From: an uncultured cyanobacterium
Lineage (GTDB): Bacteria; Cyanobacteriota; Cyanobacteriia; Cyanobacteriales; FACHB-T130
Assembly: GCA_936920195.1 (NCBI GenBank)
Contig: CAKZHE010000072.1
Location: forward strand, 1 to 64,000
Direction of reading: 5' to 3'
Length of the DNA: 64,000 nt
The stretch's first letter is position 1, and each line of letters starts with the position of its first letter. Shown here piece by piece: positions 45,395 to 55,451 of the stretch. The notes under the pieces were generated by a model. It saw nothing but the letters and a program-made list of their open reading frames with translations. It did not search any database and was not told the DNA's origin. The translations under genes were made by a program, and so were the position numbers.

Positions 45395-47401
45395 CTATTG
45401 ATAAAATAGTCGAGTGATTTCGGAAAAGCGAAACTGCCGTTCTTGTTCTAATTCTTTCACCCGCTGCTCGGCATTATAAAACTCTTGTAAGTAACGCTGT
45501 TTGCCCTTGGGATCGATTTTTTCATCAATTTTATGCCACTCTTCTAGACAGTGCCGCCGATATTTTTCCCATTCTACTTTTTCTAGACTGGCGATCGCGG
45601 CTCGAATTAACAGAGGAGCGCGGAGGATGCGATCGCGTTCTTGTTTTTCATCTAAATAAAATAGGTGCTTGACTTTTTTAAACTCTTCGGGAAATTGGAT
45701 CAGTTTCTCCTGCAACAGGGAAATTAATTGATTGGAATTGTCTTCTCCCAAGCCAGGTAAATCGGCTGGCAATGCCAAAATTTGCTGCCAGAGAAAACGA
45801 TGGTGGGGAAGATTAAATAATACATCTCGTTCTTCTAAGGCATCAACAACTTCTTGCCGAAATTCTGGACAATGCAGATAAATTTGCAATAATAAAGATT
45901 CAGCTTCTTCTAACTGATTTTGTTCGGAAGTGACAGGTATAGCAGCGGGAGAACTAGCGCGACGAGGTGAAAATTGTTTGTTTTGCTTGAGGCGATTTTC
46001 GACTAACAGAGGGATGGCTAAAGCGGGATTTTGGCGGCGCTGTTCTGCCCAATGGCGCACTACTTGATCCAGAAAATTGTTTTCCAATAATTGCACTCTT
46101 CTAAAGTCATCTAAACTGAGCAATTCGGCACAGGTATGCAGATAATGGGTTAACTGATGATCGCTGGTAATATTTCCCAGGAGTTTGATCATTTCTGTGG
46201 CTGTTTGCTGATACTGATCGGCTTGCTTCAAATCCCGATCTTTGAGTAATTGGGCAATTTGCCAATCTAGCCACAGGGGAGCATTTAGGAGCAATTGTTG
46301 ATATTCTTCGGCACTGCTGTGATGGAGAAATTCATCAGCGTCTTTGCCTTCTGGTAAGTTTAAAACCCTTAATTGGGCTTCGCCTCGATAGGCTAAATTA
46401 GCAATGGCACTAATTGCCCTTTCTGAGGCTTTAATTCCGGCGGCATCAGCATCAAAATTGAGGATAATTTGCTTAGATTCGGTATAGCGTAAAAGGAGTT
46501 TTACTTGTTCAATACTAAGGGCGGTTCCCAAGGAGGCGACAGTATGATTAATTCCGGCACTGTGGAGGGCGATCGCATCAAAATAGCCTTCTACTACTAC
46601 GGCACTATCTTGTTTGGCGATCGCACTCTTGGCGCGATCTAATCCAAATAAAGTTTTACCCTTATTAAATAATTCTGTTTCCGGAGAATTGAGATATTTC
46701 GGCTGTTCATCGCTCAATGTTCTGCCGCCAAAACCAATAATTCGTCCTTGGGTATCGGCAATGGGAATAATGAGGCGATCGCGAAACATATCGATATAAC
46801 CATCGCCGGATTTTTTCGGTTTGACTAAACCTGCCTGTTCCACCAACTTGACAGAAAATCCTTTTTGGTCTACCAAATAGCGATAAAGGGTTTCCCAACC
46901 CGCAGGCGCATAACCCAGTTGAAATTGTTGAATAGTTTCTTCTCTTAATCGACGCTGTTGCAGTAGATAATTTAAAGCAATTTCCCCTTGAGATTGTCGC
47001 AAAGCGTGTTGATAAAAGCTGGCGGTTACGGCTAAAATCTCATATAATTGTTCTTGTAAAGAAATCCGGCGCTGAATTTCTTGCTGTTGTTCTGGTTCTA
47101 AGGTTTTAACTGAGACTTGGTAGCGGCGAGCTAAATCTAAGACTACTTCCGTAAAAGAACGTTTACCTAATTCCATCAAAAAATTAATGGCACTGCCTCC
47201 GGCGGCACAGCCAAAGCAATAATACATTTGCTTGCTTGGGCTAACAGTAAAACTAGGGGACTTTTCTTCGTGGAAAGGGCAGGAACCAAAAAAGTCTTTT
47301 CCTCGTTTGCGAAGTACCACGTGTTCGGAGATAACATCAACAATGTCTACTCTTTGCTTGACTTCATCGATAGTATCTGGATGCAGGCGAGTCAGAGGCA
47401 T
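45395..47401 (-). CDS. dnaG: DNA primase DnaG
   Basis: 668 residues. CHC2 zinc domain at about 40-65 (CPFHEEKSPSFTV, YYCFGC), the RNA polymerase domain with Toprim motif VVEGYFDAIALHSAGI (about 268-283) and EGKDADEFL, and a C-terminal helicase-binding region. It makes RNA primers at the fork. All main motifs are intact. On the minus strand, separate from its neighbours; the GTAGTTGGGC palindrome lies downstream. Confidence 0.95.
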   Translation of the reverse strand: MPLTRLHPDTIDEVKQRVDIVDVISEHVVLRKRGKDFFGSCPFHEEKSPSFTVSPSKQMYYCFGCAAGGSAINFLMELGKRSFTEVVLDLARRYQVSVKTLEPEQQQEIQRRISLQEQLYEILAVTASFYQHALRQSQGEIALNYLLQQRRLREETIQQFQLGYAPAGWETLYRYLVDQKGFSVKLVEQAGLVKPKKSGDGYIDMFRDRLIIPIADTQGRIIGFGGRTLSDEQPKYLNSPETELFNKGKTLFGLDRAKSAIAKQDSAVVVEGYFDAIALHSAGINHTVASLGTALSIEQVKLLLRYTESKQIILNFDADAAGIKASERAISAIANLAYRGEAQLRVLNLPEGKDADEFLHHSSAEEYQQLLLNAPLWLDWQIAQLLKDRDLKQADQYQQTATEMIKLLGNITSDHQLTHYLHTCAELLSLDDFRRVQLLENNFLDQVVRHWAEQRRQNPALAIPLLVENRLKQNKQFSPRRASSPAAIPVTSEQNQLEEAESLLLQIYLHCPEFRQEVVDALEERDVLFNLPHHRFLWQQILALPADLPGLGEDNSNQLISLLQEKLIQFPEEFKKVKHLFYLDEKQERDRILRAPLLIRAAIASLEKVEWEKYRRHCLEEWHKIDEKIDPKGKQRYLQEFYNAEQRVKELEQERQFRFSEITRLFYQ

Positions 47402-47452
47402 AAAATATCTGGGCTATAGAGATAATTGTTGATTTAGTTGGTGTTTGTACCA

Positions 47453-48058
47453 TCACCACACTCGCTTTAAATCCAAAACCAACCCTGGTAAAACATCTTC
47501 GCCAGATAACTGGGAAGGATTTACCAACACTTCCACCTCTTTACCAAAGCGGTAAATTTCAACTTGGTGATTTTGAGGATCGATCAACCAACCCAATCTA
47601 GTCCCATTATCCATATATTCTCGCATCTTGGCTTGCAGTTCTGAGCGCCGATCTGATTCAGAGCGTAACTCCACTACAAAGTCAGGGCAAAGCGGGATAA
47701 AACCTTTTCTCTGTTTGGTGGTAAGTGCCTGCCAACGCTCGCGACGTACCCAAGAAGCATCGGGAGAACGAATGGCTCCATTTGGTAAAATGAATCCTGT
47801 GGAAGAATCAAAAGCTGTTCCCAGTTCTTCATTTTCCTCAAACCAACGAGCAATCTGCCCATTGATGTTAAAATTCCTTTGACCCGATTCCCATCCTGTA
47901 GGTGGATTCACAATTAATTCTCCTCCTGCCGTGCGCTCCAGTCGCAAATCTCGATTGGCAACTGCCAAAAACTCAAACTGTTCTAAACTGACTTGCAGAG
48001 CGATCGCCTTTGGCAGTTGAATCGAGATAGTGTCTGATTTTGTCGGTGTCTGTACCAT
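47453..48058 (-). CDS. Uma2 family (DUF820) endonuclease-like protein
   Basis: 201 residues. Typical order: LERTAGGELIVNPPTG, SPDASWV and CPDFVVELRSESD, then MREYMDNGTRLGWLIDP. The core residues of the PD-(D/E)XK fold are mostly recognisable; the Lys after the Glu is not clear (ELRSESDRRSELQAKM). Same superfamily as the gene at 41390 but only distantly similar. Located between dnaG and the HEAT protein; function unknown. Confidence 0.83.
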   Translation of the reverse strand: MVQTPTKSDTISIQLPKAIALQVSLEQFEFLAVANRDLRLERTAGGELIVNPPTGWESGQRNFNINGQIARWFEENEELGTAFDSSTGFILPNGAIRSPDASWVRRERWQALTTKQRKGFIPLCPDFVVELRSESDRRSELQAKMREYMDNGTRLGWLIDPQNHQVEIYRFGKEVEVLVNPSQLSGEDVLPGLVLDLKRVW

Positions 48059-48081
48059 TCTGTCATCCGACTCCTAAAAGC

Positions 48082-49203
48082 TTATTTTTTCACTTTGCTC
48101 CCAGCCACGTTTGCCACCTTAGTTTTGGGAATCACCCGATAGGACTTATATTTGTCTAAAGCAGCACTGGCTGATTTCACCACATTGCTATCGGTATCTC
48201 GCAAAGCTTTCTGCAATAAGGGAATCACCTGGGGGGATTGAATTTTTCCTAACGCTGCCACCGCCGCTTGGCGTACTACCGAGTCGGAAACTTGACTTAA
48301 TTTTCCTAACAGTGGAATTGTCCGCTGTACTTCTGTTCTAACACCACCAGCACCAATTTGACCCAAAGAGGTAGCCGCAGCCGCCCGAATTTCACTATCT
48401 GGATGGGAGGTGAAATCAACTAATTTGGCGATATGAGTGGTATTGCCAGAATTTCCCAAAGCTAGAATTTCTTGACTTAAAGTTGGTTCTTCTTGACTGA
48501 AAATATTTCTTTTATCTCGATTGCCTGCAAAACTACCATAAAGGGGAGGTAGAGCAGTTGGCTTTTTGCCAGTATCTGCCACCTGCTCATCAACGGCAGG
48601 CTCCGTAGCATCAGTCACCTGGGAATTAACAGCGGTTGCTGAAGCATCAGTGACTGGCGCGTTAACAGCGGTTGCCGAAGCATCGGTTTTGACTTCAGCC
48701 GGAGTTTCGGAAGTATCTGCCTTAGTCTCCGGCGCAGGAGTAACCGAAGGCTCTAATTTAACTTCAGCCGGAGTTTCAGGAGTATCTGCCTTAGTCTCCA
48801 CTGGCGCAGAAGGAATCGGAGGCTCTAAACCCAGAGTTTCTTCTTCAGAGGGTTTAATGGGAGGTTTTTCCACTACTGGCGAAGTAGCGGCTGCCTTTGC
48901 TGCCGCTAACTCAGCTTGTAACTTGGCAATTTCTTCTTGATGGATTTTCTCTAGAGCCACAACTCTAGCTTGAGCGATTTCTGCTTCGTCGGTTGCCTTC
49001 TTTAACTGGCTTTGCTGCTCCTTCTGCATCGACTTGATGGTGTCTTGCAGGCGGGATTGGTAACTTTTCTCTGCCTCTTGTATCCTTTTCTCGGTGAGTG
49101 CCTTATCTTCTTGTTTCTGCTGCTCTAACTGGCTTTGCAGAAACCAATACACCAAGCCTCCGGCAATTACTGCCCCAATCGCTATTCCCAAAAATAATCC
49201 CAT
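48082..49203 (-). CDS. Membrane-anchored coiled-coil protein with HEAT repeats
   Basis: 373 residues. One N-terminal transmembrane helix (about 3-22), coiled coil (about 24-100), a low-complexity Pro/Thr/Ala/Val linker with repeated TPETPAEVK and TDASATAVN units (about 115-215), and three to four HEAT repeats (about 245-360; SEIRAAAATSLGQIG, SVVRQAAVAALGKI, SNVVKSASAALDKY). HEAT repeats serve protein binding. The repeated linker is probably extended. Function unknown. Confidence 0.7.
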   Translation of the reverse strand: MGLFLGIAIGAVIAGGLVYWFLQSQLEQQKQEDKALTEKRIQEAEKSYQSRLQDTIKSMQKEQQSQLKKATDEAEIAQARVVALEKIHQEEIAKLQAELAAAKAAATSPVVEKPPIKPSEEETLGLEPPIPSAPVETKADTPETPAEVKLEPSVTPAPETKADTSETPAEVKTDASATAVNAPVTDASATAVNSQVTDATEPAVDEQVADTGKKPTALPPLYGSFAGNRDKRNIFSQEEPTLSQEILALGNSGNTTHIAKLVDFTSHPDSEIRAAAATSLGQIGAGGVRTEVQRTIPLLGKLSQVSDSVVRQAAVAALGKIQSPQVIPLLQKALRDTDSNVVKSASAALDKYKSYRVIPKTKVANVAGSKVKK

Positions 49204-49237
49204 AACTTCCTCTATATCTAGTGGTTGACGACCGAAT

Positions 49238-49251
49238 TTGCGTAAGTCCTG
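49238..49251. repeat. Solitary MITE end
   Basis: TTGCGTAAGTCCTG, identical to the end of the MITE-like elements, but without the interior. It lies between the HEAT protein start and the kinase start and could be the remains of an excised or degraded copy. Confidence 0.55.
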
Positions 49252-49537
49252 TTCATTTCAAAACCTTACCCAGATTGACTTTTATGACTAACCTTCCAAA
49301 GTGGGTCGCTTTAGCAAACCGTTCAAGCTTAGAATTTTACCTTATAAATGCAGCAAATTCCAACACATTAGCTGTTTTCGCAGGACAATGCTCCCCAGCT
49401 TGGGAATTACCACTAATGTTTTTTATGCCATACTCAATACGAAAGCATTAACGACACAATTACAAGATATTAAAGTTTTCTTGCCCTTAAGAATTCACGT
49501 TTATATTAAGATAATCATAGCCATTGACAGACCTTAC

Positions 49538-51001
49538 ATGACTCGTTGCATCAATCCCCGCTGCCTTCAGCCTGAACATCCAGCAAACTCCCACAGCCGC
49601 TTCTGCCAAAGTTGCAATTCTAACTTATCGCTAGACAACCGCTATCAGGTCAAGCGCCTGTTGAGCGATAACAGTGGCTTTGGGATAGTTTATGAAGCTT
49701 ATGAAGTCACCACACCCAAAATTCTTAAGGTCTTGAAAGACAACCTTAATAGCGATTCTAAAGTAGTTGAACTTTTCCAACAAGAAGCTAGCGTTTTAGG
49801 GCAATTTAATCATCCTGGTATCCCCAAGGTAGATGGCTACTTTGAATATCAAACCGCCAATAACTTGCGGCTGCACTGCATTGTTATGGAGAAAATTGAA
49901 GGCGTAAATTTAGAACAGTGGCTAACGCAACGGGGCAAACAACCAATCGAGCCAAAACAAGCGCTTGTTTGGTTAAAGGAACTCGCAGAAATATTGCACT
50001 TAGTTCACGAAAAGAATTTTTTTCATCGAGATATCAAACCGTCCAATATTATGCTGAGGCCAAACAATCATTTAGTATTGATTGATTTTGGTACTGCCAG
50101 GGAAGCTACTTATACTTATTTAGCTAAGATTGGGGCTAATTATCAAGTTACAGCAGTTGTATGTAAAGGGTATACGCCACCAGAACAAATTAATGGCAAA
50201 GCTGTACCCCAGTCAGATTTTTTTGCTTTAGGTAGAACCTTTGTTTATTTACTGACTGGACATAATCCCAATGATTTTTATGACGCTAGTAAGGATGAAC
50301 TATACTGGCGTAGTCATGCCGCAGGTGTTTCGCCTTTATTATTAAATTTAATTGATGAAATAATGGCGCGAAAAGCTGGCAATCGTCCATTAAATGCTCA
50401 GGTATTATTGCAGAAAATAGTAGCAGTAGAGCGCAAATCACAACCAATTTATGTACGAAAGAAAAGTGATTGGATAGCTATTGCTGGAGCAATAGCTACT
50501 ATACTTGGTACTGCTGTCGCTATTCTAGCTTATATTGATAGCAAGCAAAAGCAACCTCCTACTCCTAATACTCCACCACCGAGTACCCCGACTGTTTACA
50601 GCCCTATTAATTCTTTAGTCAATGTCTCCTTAGATCAAACTCTTGGTCATTTGAATTCAGTTAATTCTGTGGCTATTAGCCCAGATCTTAAGACACTGGT
50701 AAGTGGTAGCAGTGACAAAACTATTAAAATCTGGGAACTAGGAACAGGCAAATTACTTCGCACTCTCTCCGGTCATTCTAGCTCAGTTTATGCTGTAGCT
50801 ATCAGCCGAGATGGGCAGATTCTGGTGAGTGGTAGCCATGACAAAACTATTAAAATCTGGGAACTAAGAACAGGCAAGTTACTTCGTACTCTTCCTAATG
50901 ATTCAGACTCAGTTAATTCTGTAGCTATTAGTACAGATGGGCAGACGCTTGTGAGTGGTAGCAAGGACAAAAACATCAAAATCTGGCGGGTGAAGCGTTG
51001 A
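49538..51001 (+). CDS. Ser/Thr kinase with zinc ribbon and WD40 repeats
   Basis: 487 residues from the ATG at 49538 (MTRCINPRC); the frame extends to 49301 without family features. An N-terminal four-Cys ribbon (CINPRC, CQSC), a kinase domain (about 35-300; HRDIKPSN about 162, DFGTA about 184), one transmembrane helix (about 310-335), a proline-rich linker and three WD40 repeats (about 365-485) each with SVNSVAIS...LVSGS.DKTIKIW. Full propellers have six or seven blades; only three are present, so oligomerisation or truncation is likely. Substrate unknown. Convergent with the PhnD-like gene. Confidence 0.85.
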   Translation: MTRCINPRCLQPEHPANSHSRFCQSCNSNLSLDNRYQVKRLLSDNSGFGIVYEAYEVTTPKILKVLKDNLNSDSKVVELFQQEASVLGQFNHPGIPKVDGYFEYQTANNLRLHCIVMEKIEGVNLEQWLTQRGKQPIEPKQALVWLKELAEILHLVHEKNFFHRDIKPSNIMLRPNNHLVLIDFGTAREATYTYLAKIGANYQVTAVVCKGYTPPEQINGKAVPQSDFFALGRTFVYLLTGHNPNDFYDASKDELYWRSHAAGVSPLLLNLIDEIMARKAGNRPLNAQVLLQKIVAVERKSQPIYVRKKSDWIAIAGAIATILGTAVAILAYIDSKQKQPPTPNTPPPSTPTVYSPINSLVNVSLDQTLGHLNSVNSVAISPDLKTLVSGSSDKTIKIWELGTGKLLRTLSGHSSSVYAVAISRDGQILVSGSHDKTIKIWELRTGKLLRTLPNDSDSVNSVAISTDGQTLVSGSKDKNIKIWRVKR

Positions 51002-51087
51002 GTTTTTATTCTACATTTTATACTTTATCACTCTATCTGGTTTTTGTTTTGGGCGATCGCGCCCATCTCAACTTCATAACTTGCTGT

Positions 51088-52308
51088 TCATTTCATCACT
51101 ACTATTTGACTAGAATGGACAACTTTTAACTCTAATGTTCCCCCTACTTTCACTGGATCAACTCCAATAATCTGTAAATTTGTACCGTGAATATTGGTTA
51201 TATCTGGCATTGATGGCACTAGCTTCAGCACTTGCGGATTCACAAATACTTGGTAAGTCTGACCATCACTTCCCGATAAGGTTAGCTGAATCGCCTCAGA
51301 CGTAACGTTCCTATTTCCATTCACTCGCCCATTAATTTTAGGCGAAAGCTTCAAGGGCAAGGGAGAATTTGGTGGATCTGATCGGCAAAATAAATCTACT
51401 GGATTATTTCTAAAATCAGCACATTGCAGGACTTCTTCTGTGCGGTGAACAATCTCTAAAAAGTTTTGATAATTAACTTCTTGGCTTGCTCCATAATTGG
51501 CTTTGTTTTGAATATTGATTGGAGCAGTTAGCATCACTCTTTTAATAGTTTCTCTATCCTTTGGGGTCAGATTAGGAGACAAGTAAACTCCAGAACCAGG
51601 AATTGATCGACTTTGATAAATAATTTTAAATCTAGGATTATCTTTTAAAGCAATATAAACTCCAGCCCCAGCATCAACTTGTCCTGTTTCTACTTTGTTG
51701 ATGATTTCATCATTATTCAAATCCTTAATGATTTTCACACTTTTCCCGTACAAATCGTAAACTGGTAAATAAAAACTGTGAGGTGAATTCGCTCCACCTA
51801 AAGCAATTGTAGTTTGAGCATTTAGCTGATCTATAGACTGAATGTTACTGTCTCGCCTGACAAAAATTGCACCTGTGTAATATGGTGTCTTACTTTGAGG
51901 AAACATCTTGGCAGCAAAGTAATAGCCATTATTTCTGGCTGCAATTGACAGCATAGGAGATAGTGTAAATACTAAATCCCAGTTTTTCTTAGCAATTTGA
52001 TCCTTGGCGTATTCGTACTGATCCTGATCGCCCTGAATCTGAATGGCAACGCGATCGCCAAAAGTAGATTTAAGATAATCTTCAAAAAGATTGTAGTCTA
52101 ATTCTACCCGACCTCTCTGCTGACGACTGCTCACAAGACCAATAGTTAATTTATCTTGATCTAATACTTCTTTGGCTACAGGTGTTGTCGTTATAGTTGG
52201 TGAAGGTGTAGGACTTGGTATTAAAGGCTTTACAACCAGTGCAACTAAAGAAATCGCAATTGTCCCAGACATAAGCAAAATAAGTCGTTCCTTGTTGGAT
52301 TGGTTCAT
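51088..52308 (-). CDS. PhnD-like periplasmic binding protein
   Basis: 406 residues. N-terminal transmembrane/signal-anchor helix (about 8-28), a Thr/Pro linker, then a phosphate/phosphonate-type solute-binding domain (about 50-315; LTIGLVSSRQQRGRVELDYN, NWDLVFTLSPM, TTIALGGANSPHSFY). The C-terminal 90 residues are extra. No permease or ATPase is next to it, so it may be a sensor partner, possibly of the neighbouring convergent kinase, and not a transporter subunit. Ligand not predictable. Confidence 0.75.
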   Translation of the reverse strand: MNQSNKERLILLMSGTIAISLVALVVKPLIPSPTPSPTITTTPVAKEVLDQDKLTIGLVSSRQQRGRVELDYNLFEDYLKSTFGDRVAIQIQGDQDQYEYAKDQIAKKNWDLVFTLSPMLSIAARNNGYYFAAKMFPQSKTPYYTGAIFVRRDSNIQSIDQLNAQTTIALGGANSPHSFYLPVYDLYGKSVKIIKDLNNDEIINKVETGQVDAGAGVYIALKDNPRFKIIYQSRSIPGSGVYLSPNLTPKDRETIKRVMLTAPINIQNKANYGASQEVNYQNFLEIVHRTEEVLQCADFRNNPVDLFCRSDPPNSPLPLKLSPKINGRVNGNRNVTSEAIQLTLSGSDGQTYQVFVNPQVLKLVPSMPDITNIHGTNLQIIGVDPVKVGGTLELKVVHSSQIVVMK

Positions 52309-52792
52309 ACTACATCCTTGCGCTCACTTGGGTTTATTCACTAAAGCTACAAATACTGACTTTTAAATCGTTATATAAATGACTAAGTATATTTTGTTCA
52401 CAAGAAAAATATAGCAGATTTGGGAGATTACTGCCAATAACATTAGCGAATTTTAAGAATTGCCTGAAACCAGTCAAGTAGCTGAATTATAAGCGATCGC
52501 GCTATTTTTCTAATATATTGCCCAGTTTGACAAAATAGCCAAAACCTTTATATACAAACGCTTCAGCTAATTTCTAATCTAAGCAATAAAATCAAGCTTC
52601 TATATATTCGCAAACACTCCTAGGTTCAGGAATAGTCATTCCATTTCAGCCCGATTATGCCTGGGATTTGCTCGGATTTGCCGCCATCCATCAAGATTAT
52701 TTGGTCTTAAGCGTATTCTGGACTACATCTGCGGCTTGACAAATCAAGTTTTTTTGAAATGATAGAGATATACCCCTACTCAATTCTGAGCA
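52309..52792. other. Intergenic region with arsenic-cluster promoter
   Basis: 484 bases between divergent genes. Near the right end it holds a candidate ArsR-type operator (52743-52758) and an AT-rich -10-like TAGAGATAT at about 52763-52771. The rest is AT-rich with no further recognisable feature; one start-less frame (about 52580-52739) was judged noise. Confidence 0.45.
52743..52758 (+). promoter_or_regulatory. Candidate ArsR-type operator
   Basis: ATCAA-N6-TTGAA, one mismatch from the ATCAA-N6-TTGAT palindrome used by cyanobacterial ArsR/SmtB-family repressors. It lies 34 bases upstream of the PstS-like gene that opens the arsenic cluster. No arsR gene is in the window. Confidence 0.45.
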
Positions 52793-53815
52793 ATGAACGC
52801 CCTAGGTAAACCGCGATCGCTGGTAGTATGGACAGTGCTAGCCCTTGGTGCTACGTTATTGAATGCCTGTAGCCCTGCGGAATCGCGATCGCCATCCCCC
52901 ATTAGAATAGATGGTTCTAGCACAGTTTTTCCGATTACTGATGCCGTTGCCAAGGCATACCGTCAGAAGCAAACCAATCCAGCCACTGTCAATGTCAGCA
53001 TTTCCGGCACTAGCGGCGGATTTAAGAAATTCTGCCAGGGAGAAACTGATATTGCCAATGCCTCGCGTCCAATTAATTCGGAAGAAATGGCAGCTTGTCG
53101 GCAAACGGGCATTGCCTACATTGAATTACCCATTGCCTTTGATGCTCTGACTATTGCCGTCAATCCGCAAAACAGTTGGGCAAAAGACATTACCTTAGAA
53201 GAATTAAAAAAATTGTGGGAACCAAATGCCCAAGGAAAAATAGTCCGCTGGCAGCAAATACGTCCTACTTGGCCTAACCAACCAATTGTACTTTATGGAG
53301 CGGGAAAAGACTCTGGAACCTTCGATTATTTTACCGAAGTTGTGAATGGCAAAGCTCGCGCTAGTCGCAGCGACTATATAGCTAGCGAAAATGATGATAC
53401 CCTGGTTGCCGGGATTAGTAAAGACCCCAATGCTTTAGGCTACTTCGGTTTATCTTACTATGAAACCAACAAAGATAAACTGCGATCGCTCTCCATTGAC
53501 AGCGGTAAAGGAGCAGTTTCACCATCCCGCGAAACCGTAGAAAAGGCGGAATATCAACCCCTATCTCGTCCCCTATTCATCTACGTTAATGCCAAAACTG
53601 CCCAAGCTAATCCAGAAGTGCGAGTCTTTGTAGAATTTTACCTGAAACAAGGTAAAGGCTTAGTTGCTAATACAGGTTATATTCCTCTTCCTGATGCTGG
53701 CTATCACATCTCTTACGTTCATTTCCAAAGAGTTAAAGTGGGGACTGTATTTGGGGGGAAAGCTCAACCCAACCTCAGAATTGAAGAACTACTCAGAAAA
53801 ACGGCAGAATTCTAA
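52793..53815 (+). CDS. PstS-like phosphate-binding lipoprotein
   Basis: 340 residues. Lipoprotein signal with lipobox LNAC (about residue 26). Phosphate-binding fold: [48 protein letters not shown] and [14 protein letters not shown], which match PstS/SphX ligands. Followed after 15 bases by acr3 on the same strand. A binding protein that discriminates or buffers phosphate versus arsenate is a plausible role here and is known near ars genes in other bacteria; the rest of the Pst transporter is not present. Confidence 0.85.
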   Translation: MNALGKPRSLVVWTVLALGATLLNACSPAESRSPSPIRIDGSSTVFPITDAVAKAYRQKQTNPATVNVSISGTSGGFKKFCQGETDIANASRPINSEEMAACRQTGIAYIELPIAFDALTIAVNPQNSWAKDITLEELKKLWEPNAQGKIVRWQQIRPTWPNQPIVLYGAGKDSGTFDYFTEVVNGKARASRSDYIASENDDTLVAGISKDPNALGYFGLSYYETNKDKLRSLSIDSGKGAVSPSRETVEKAEYQPLSRPLFIYVNAKTAQANPEVRVFVEFYLKQGKGLVANTGYIPLPDAGYHISYVHFQRVKVGTVFGGKAQPNLRIEELLRKTAEF

Positions 53816-53830
53816 CTTTAAAATCATCTC

Positions 53831-54898
53831 ATGGCGATCGCAACCTCTCTAAAACGGCTTTCCTTCCTAGATCGATTTCTAACTCTGTGGATCTTTCTGG
53901 CAATGGCGATTGGGGTTAGTATTGGGTACTTTGTTCCAGCAGTGGATGTCTTTATCAATCAATTTCAAATTGGGACAACTAATATTCCCATTGCTCTCGG
54001 CTTAATTCTGATGATGTATCCCCCACTCGCCAAAGTGCGCTACGAAGAATTAGGGGATGTCTTTCGCAACAGCAAAATTCTTGGATTATCGCTGCTGCAA
54101 AACTGGATTATTGCCCCGATTTTCATGTTTTTCCTGGCAATTACCTTTCTCCGAGACTATCCCGAATACATGGTGGGACTAATTATGATTGGTCTAGCTC
54201 GCTGTATTGCGATGGTGGTCGTTTGGAGCGATTTAGCTCAGGGTAATACCGAGTACACCGCAGGATTGGTAGCTTTGAACAGTATCTTTCAAGTAATTTT
54301 CTATAGTCCCTATGCCTGGTTTTTTATCACTGTTTTACCGCCCCTATTCGGCTTGCAAGGTAGTATCGTCAATGTGAGTATTGCGGAAATTGCCAAAAGT
54401 GTTTTCATCTATCTAGGCATTCCGTTTTTAGCTGGGTATTTCACTAGATATTTTCTCGTCAAAGCGAAGGGTAAAAGTTGGTATCACGAAGTATTTGTAC
54501 CCAAAATTAGCCCAATCACCCTGATAGCACTGTTATTTACCATTGCGGTGATGTTCAGTTTAAAAGGGAAATTGATGGTGCAGATTCCCCTAGATGTAGC
54601 GCGAATTGCCCTGCCATTGATTATCTATTTTGTCGTGATTTTTCTAGTTAGTTTCTACATGGCATGGCGACTCAAAGCCGATTATTCTAGAGCCGCTAGT
54701 TTAGCCTTTACTTCGGCAGGAAATAACTTTGAATTGGCGATCGCTGTCGCTATAGCCGTGTTTGGGATTAATTCTGGAGTGGCTTTTGCGGCGGTGGTTG
54801 GCCCGTTAGTAGAAGTCCCGGTATTAATTGGTTTAGTCAATGTGGCTTTTTGGTTACGGAAAAACTATTTTCCCCCATCCACCCCACCAGCATTTTAA
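53831..54898 (+). CDS. acr3: Arsenite efflux transporter Acr3
   Basis: 355 residues with about ten transmembrane helices. Acr3 exports arsenite using the proton motive force. The family's essential cysteine is in [23 protein letters not shown] (about residue 122), and [17 protein letters not shown] near the C-terminus is also conserved. Located between the PstS-like and arsC genes, 15 and 25 bases from them, so one operon is likely. Confidence 0.93.
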   Translation: MAIATSLKRLSFLDRFLTLWIFLAMAIGVSIGYFVPAVDVFINQFQIGTTNIPIALGLILMMYPPLAKVRYEELGDVFRNSKILGLSLLQNWIIAPIFMFFLAITFLRDYPEYMVGLIMIGLARCIAMVVVWSDLAQGNTEYTAGLVALNSIFQVIFYSPYAWFFITVLPPLFGLQGSIVNVSIAEIAKSVFIYLGIPFLAGYFTRYFLVKAKGKSWYHEVFVPKISPITLIALLFTIAVMFSLKGKLMVQIPLDVARIALPLIIYFVVIFLVSFYMAWRLKADYSRAASLAFTSAGNNFELAIAVAIAVFGINSGVAFAAVVGPLVEVPVLIGLVNVAFWLRKNYFPPSTPPAF

Positions 54899-54923
54899 TT
54901 CTATAAATCCCCAGGAATAAACC

Positions 54924-55322
54924 ATGAAACGGATCATGTTTGTCTGTACTAAAAACTCCTGTCGTTCGCAGATTGCTGAAGGTTTTACGCGCAGTTTAGG
55001 AGGCGATAACATCTCCGTTACTAGCTCTGGATTGAAACCTAGCCAAGTGCATCCAATGGCAGTGCAGGTGATGGCAGAAATTGGCATTGATATTAGCAAC
55101 CAAACTTCTAAACCCCTAAGCAATTTTGGGGCAGAAGACTATGATGCCGTTATTTCTTTATGCGGTTGTGGAGTGAATTTACCGGAAGAGTGGGTATTGC
55201 GATCGCTCTTTGCCGATTGGCAACTTGACGATCCCGATGGAGAACCCATAGAAACCTTTCGCCGCGTCCGAGATGAGATTAAACTGCGAGTGGAAAAATT
55301 GGTGCGATCGCTCTCCGATTAA
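54924..55322 (+). CDS. arsC: Arsenate reductase ArsC (LMW phosphatase type)
   Basis: 132 residues. Phosphatase-type loop C8-x5-R14 (CTKNSCRS) binds arsenate; further cysteines are C80 and C82 (LCGCG). The C8/C80/C82 set is the arrangement reported for Synechocystis ArsC, which uses glutathione/glutaredoxin. It reduces arsenate to arsenite for export by Acr3. Last gene of the cluster; no ArsH or ArsI is adjacent. Confidence 0.92.
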   Translation: MKRIMFVCTKNSCRSQIAEGFTRSLGGDNISVTSSGLKPSQVHPMAVQVMAEIGIDISNQTSKPLSNFGAEDYDAVISLCGCGVNLPEEWVLRSLFADWQLDDPDGEPIETFRRVRDEIKLRVEKLVRSLSD

Positions 55323-55451
55323 AAAATAACACATCCCCGCCAATCTGATCAATTGGCGATCGCACTAATTTTCACGGCATAATCCAGAGTAAAAGAACCA
55401 AAATTTAGTATAATTTATCCGGCAAGTAGCCTTTCGATTAAACTAAGATTA

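Noticed and set aside
52580-52739. Start-less open frame of about 50 codons in the arsenic promoter region
   Set aside because: Composition is protein-like but there is no start codon or ribosome site, and no family was recognised.
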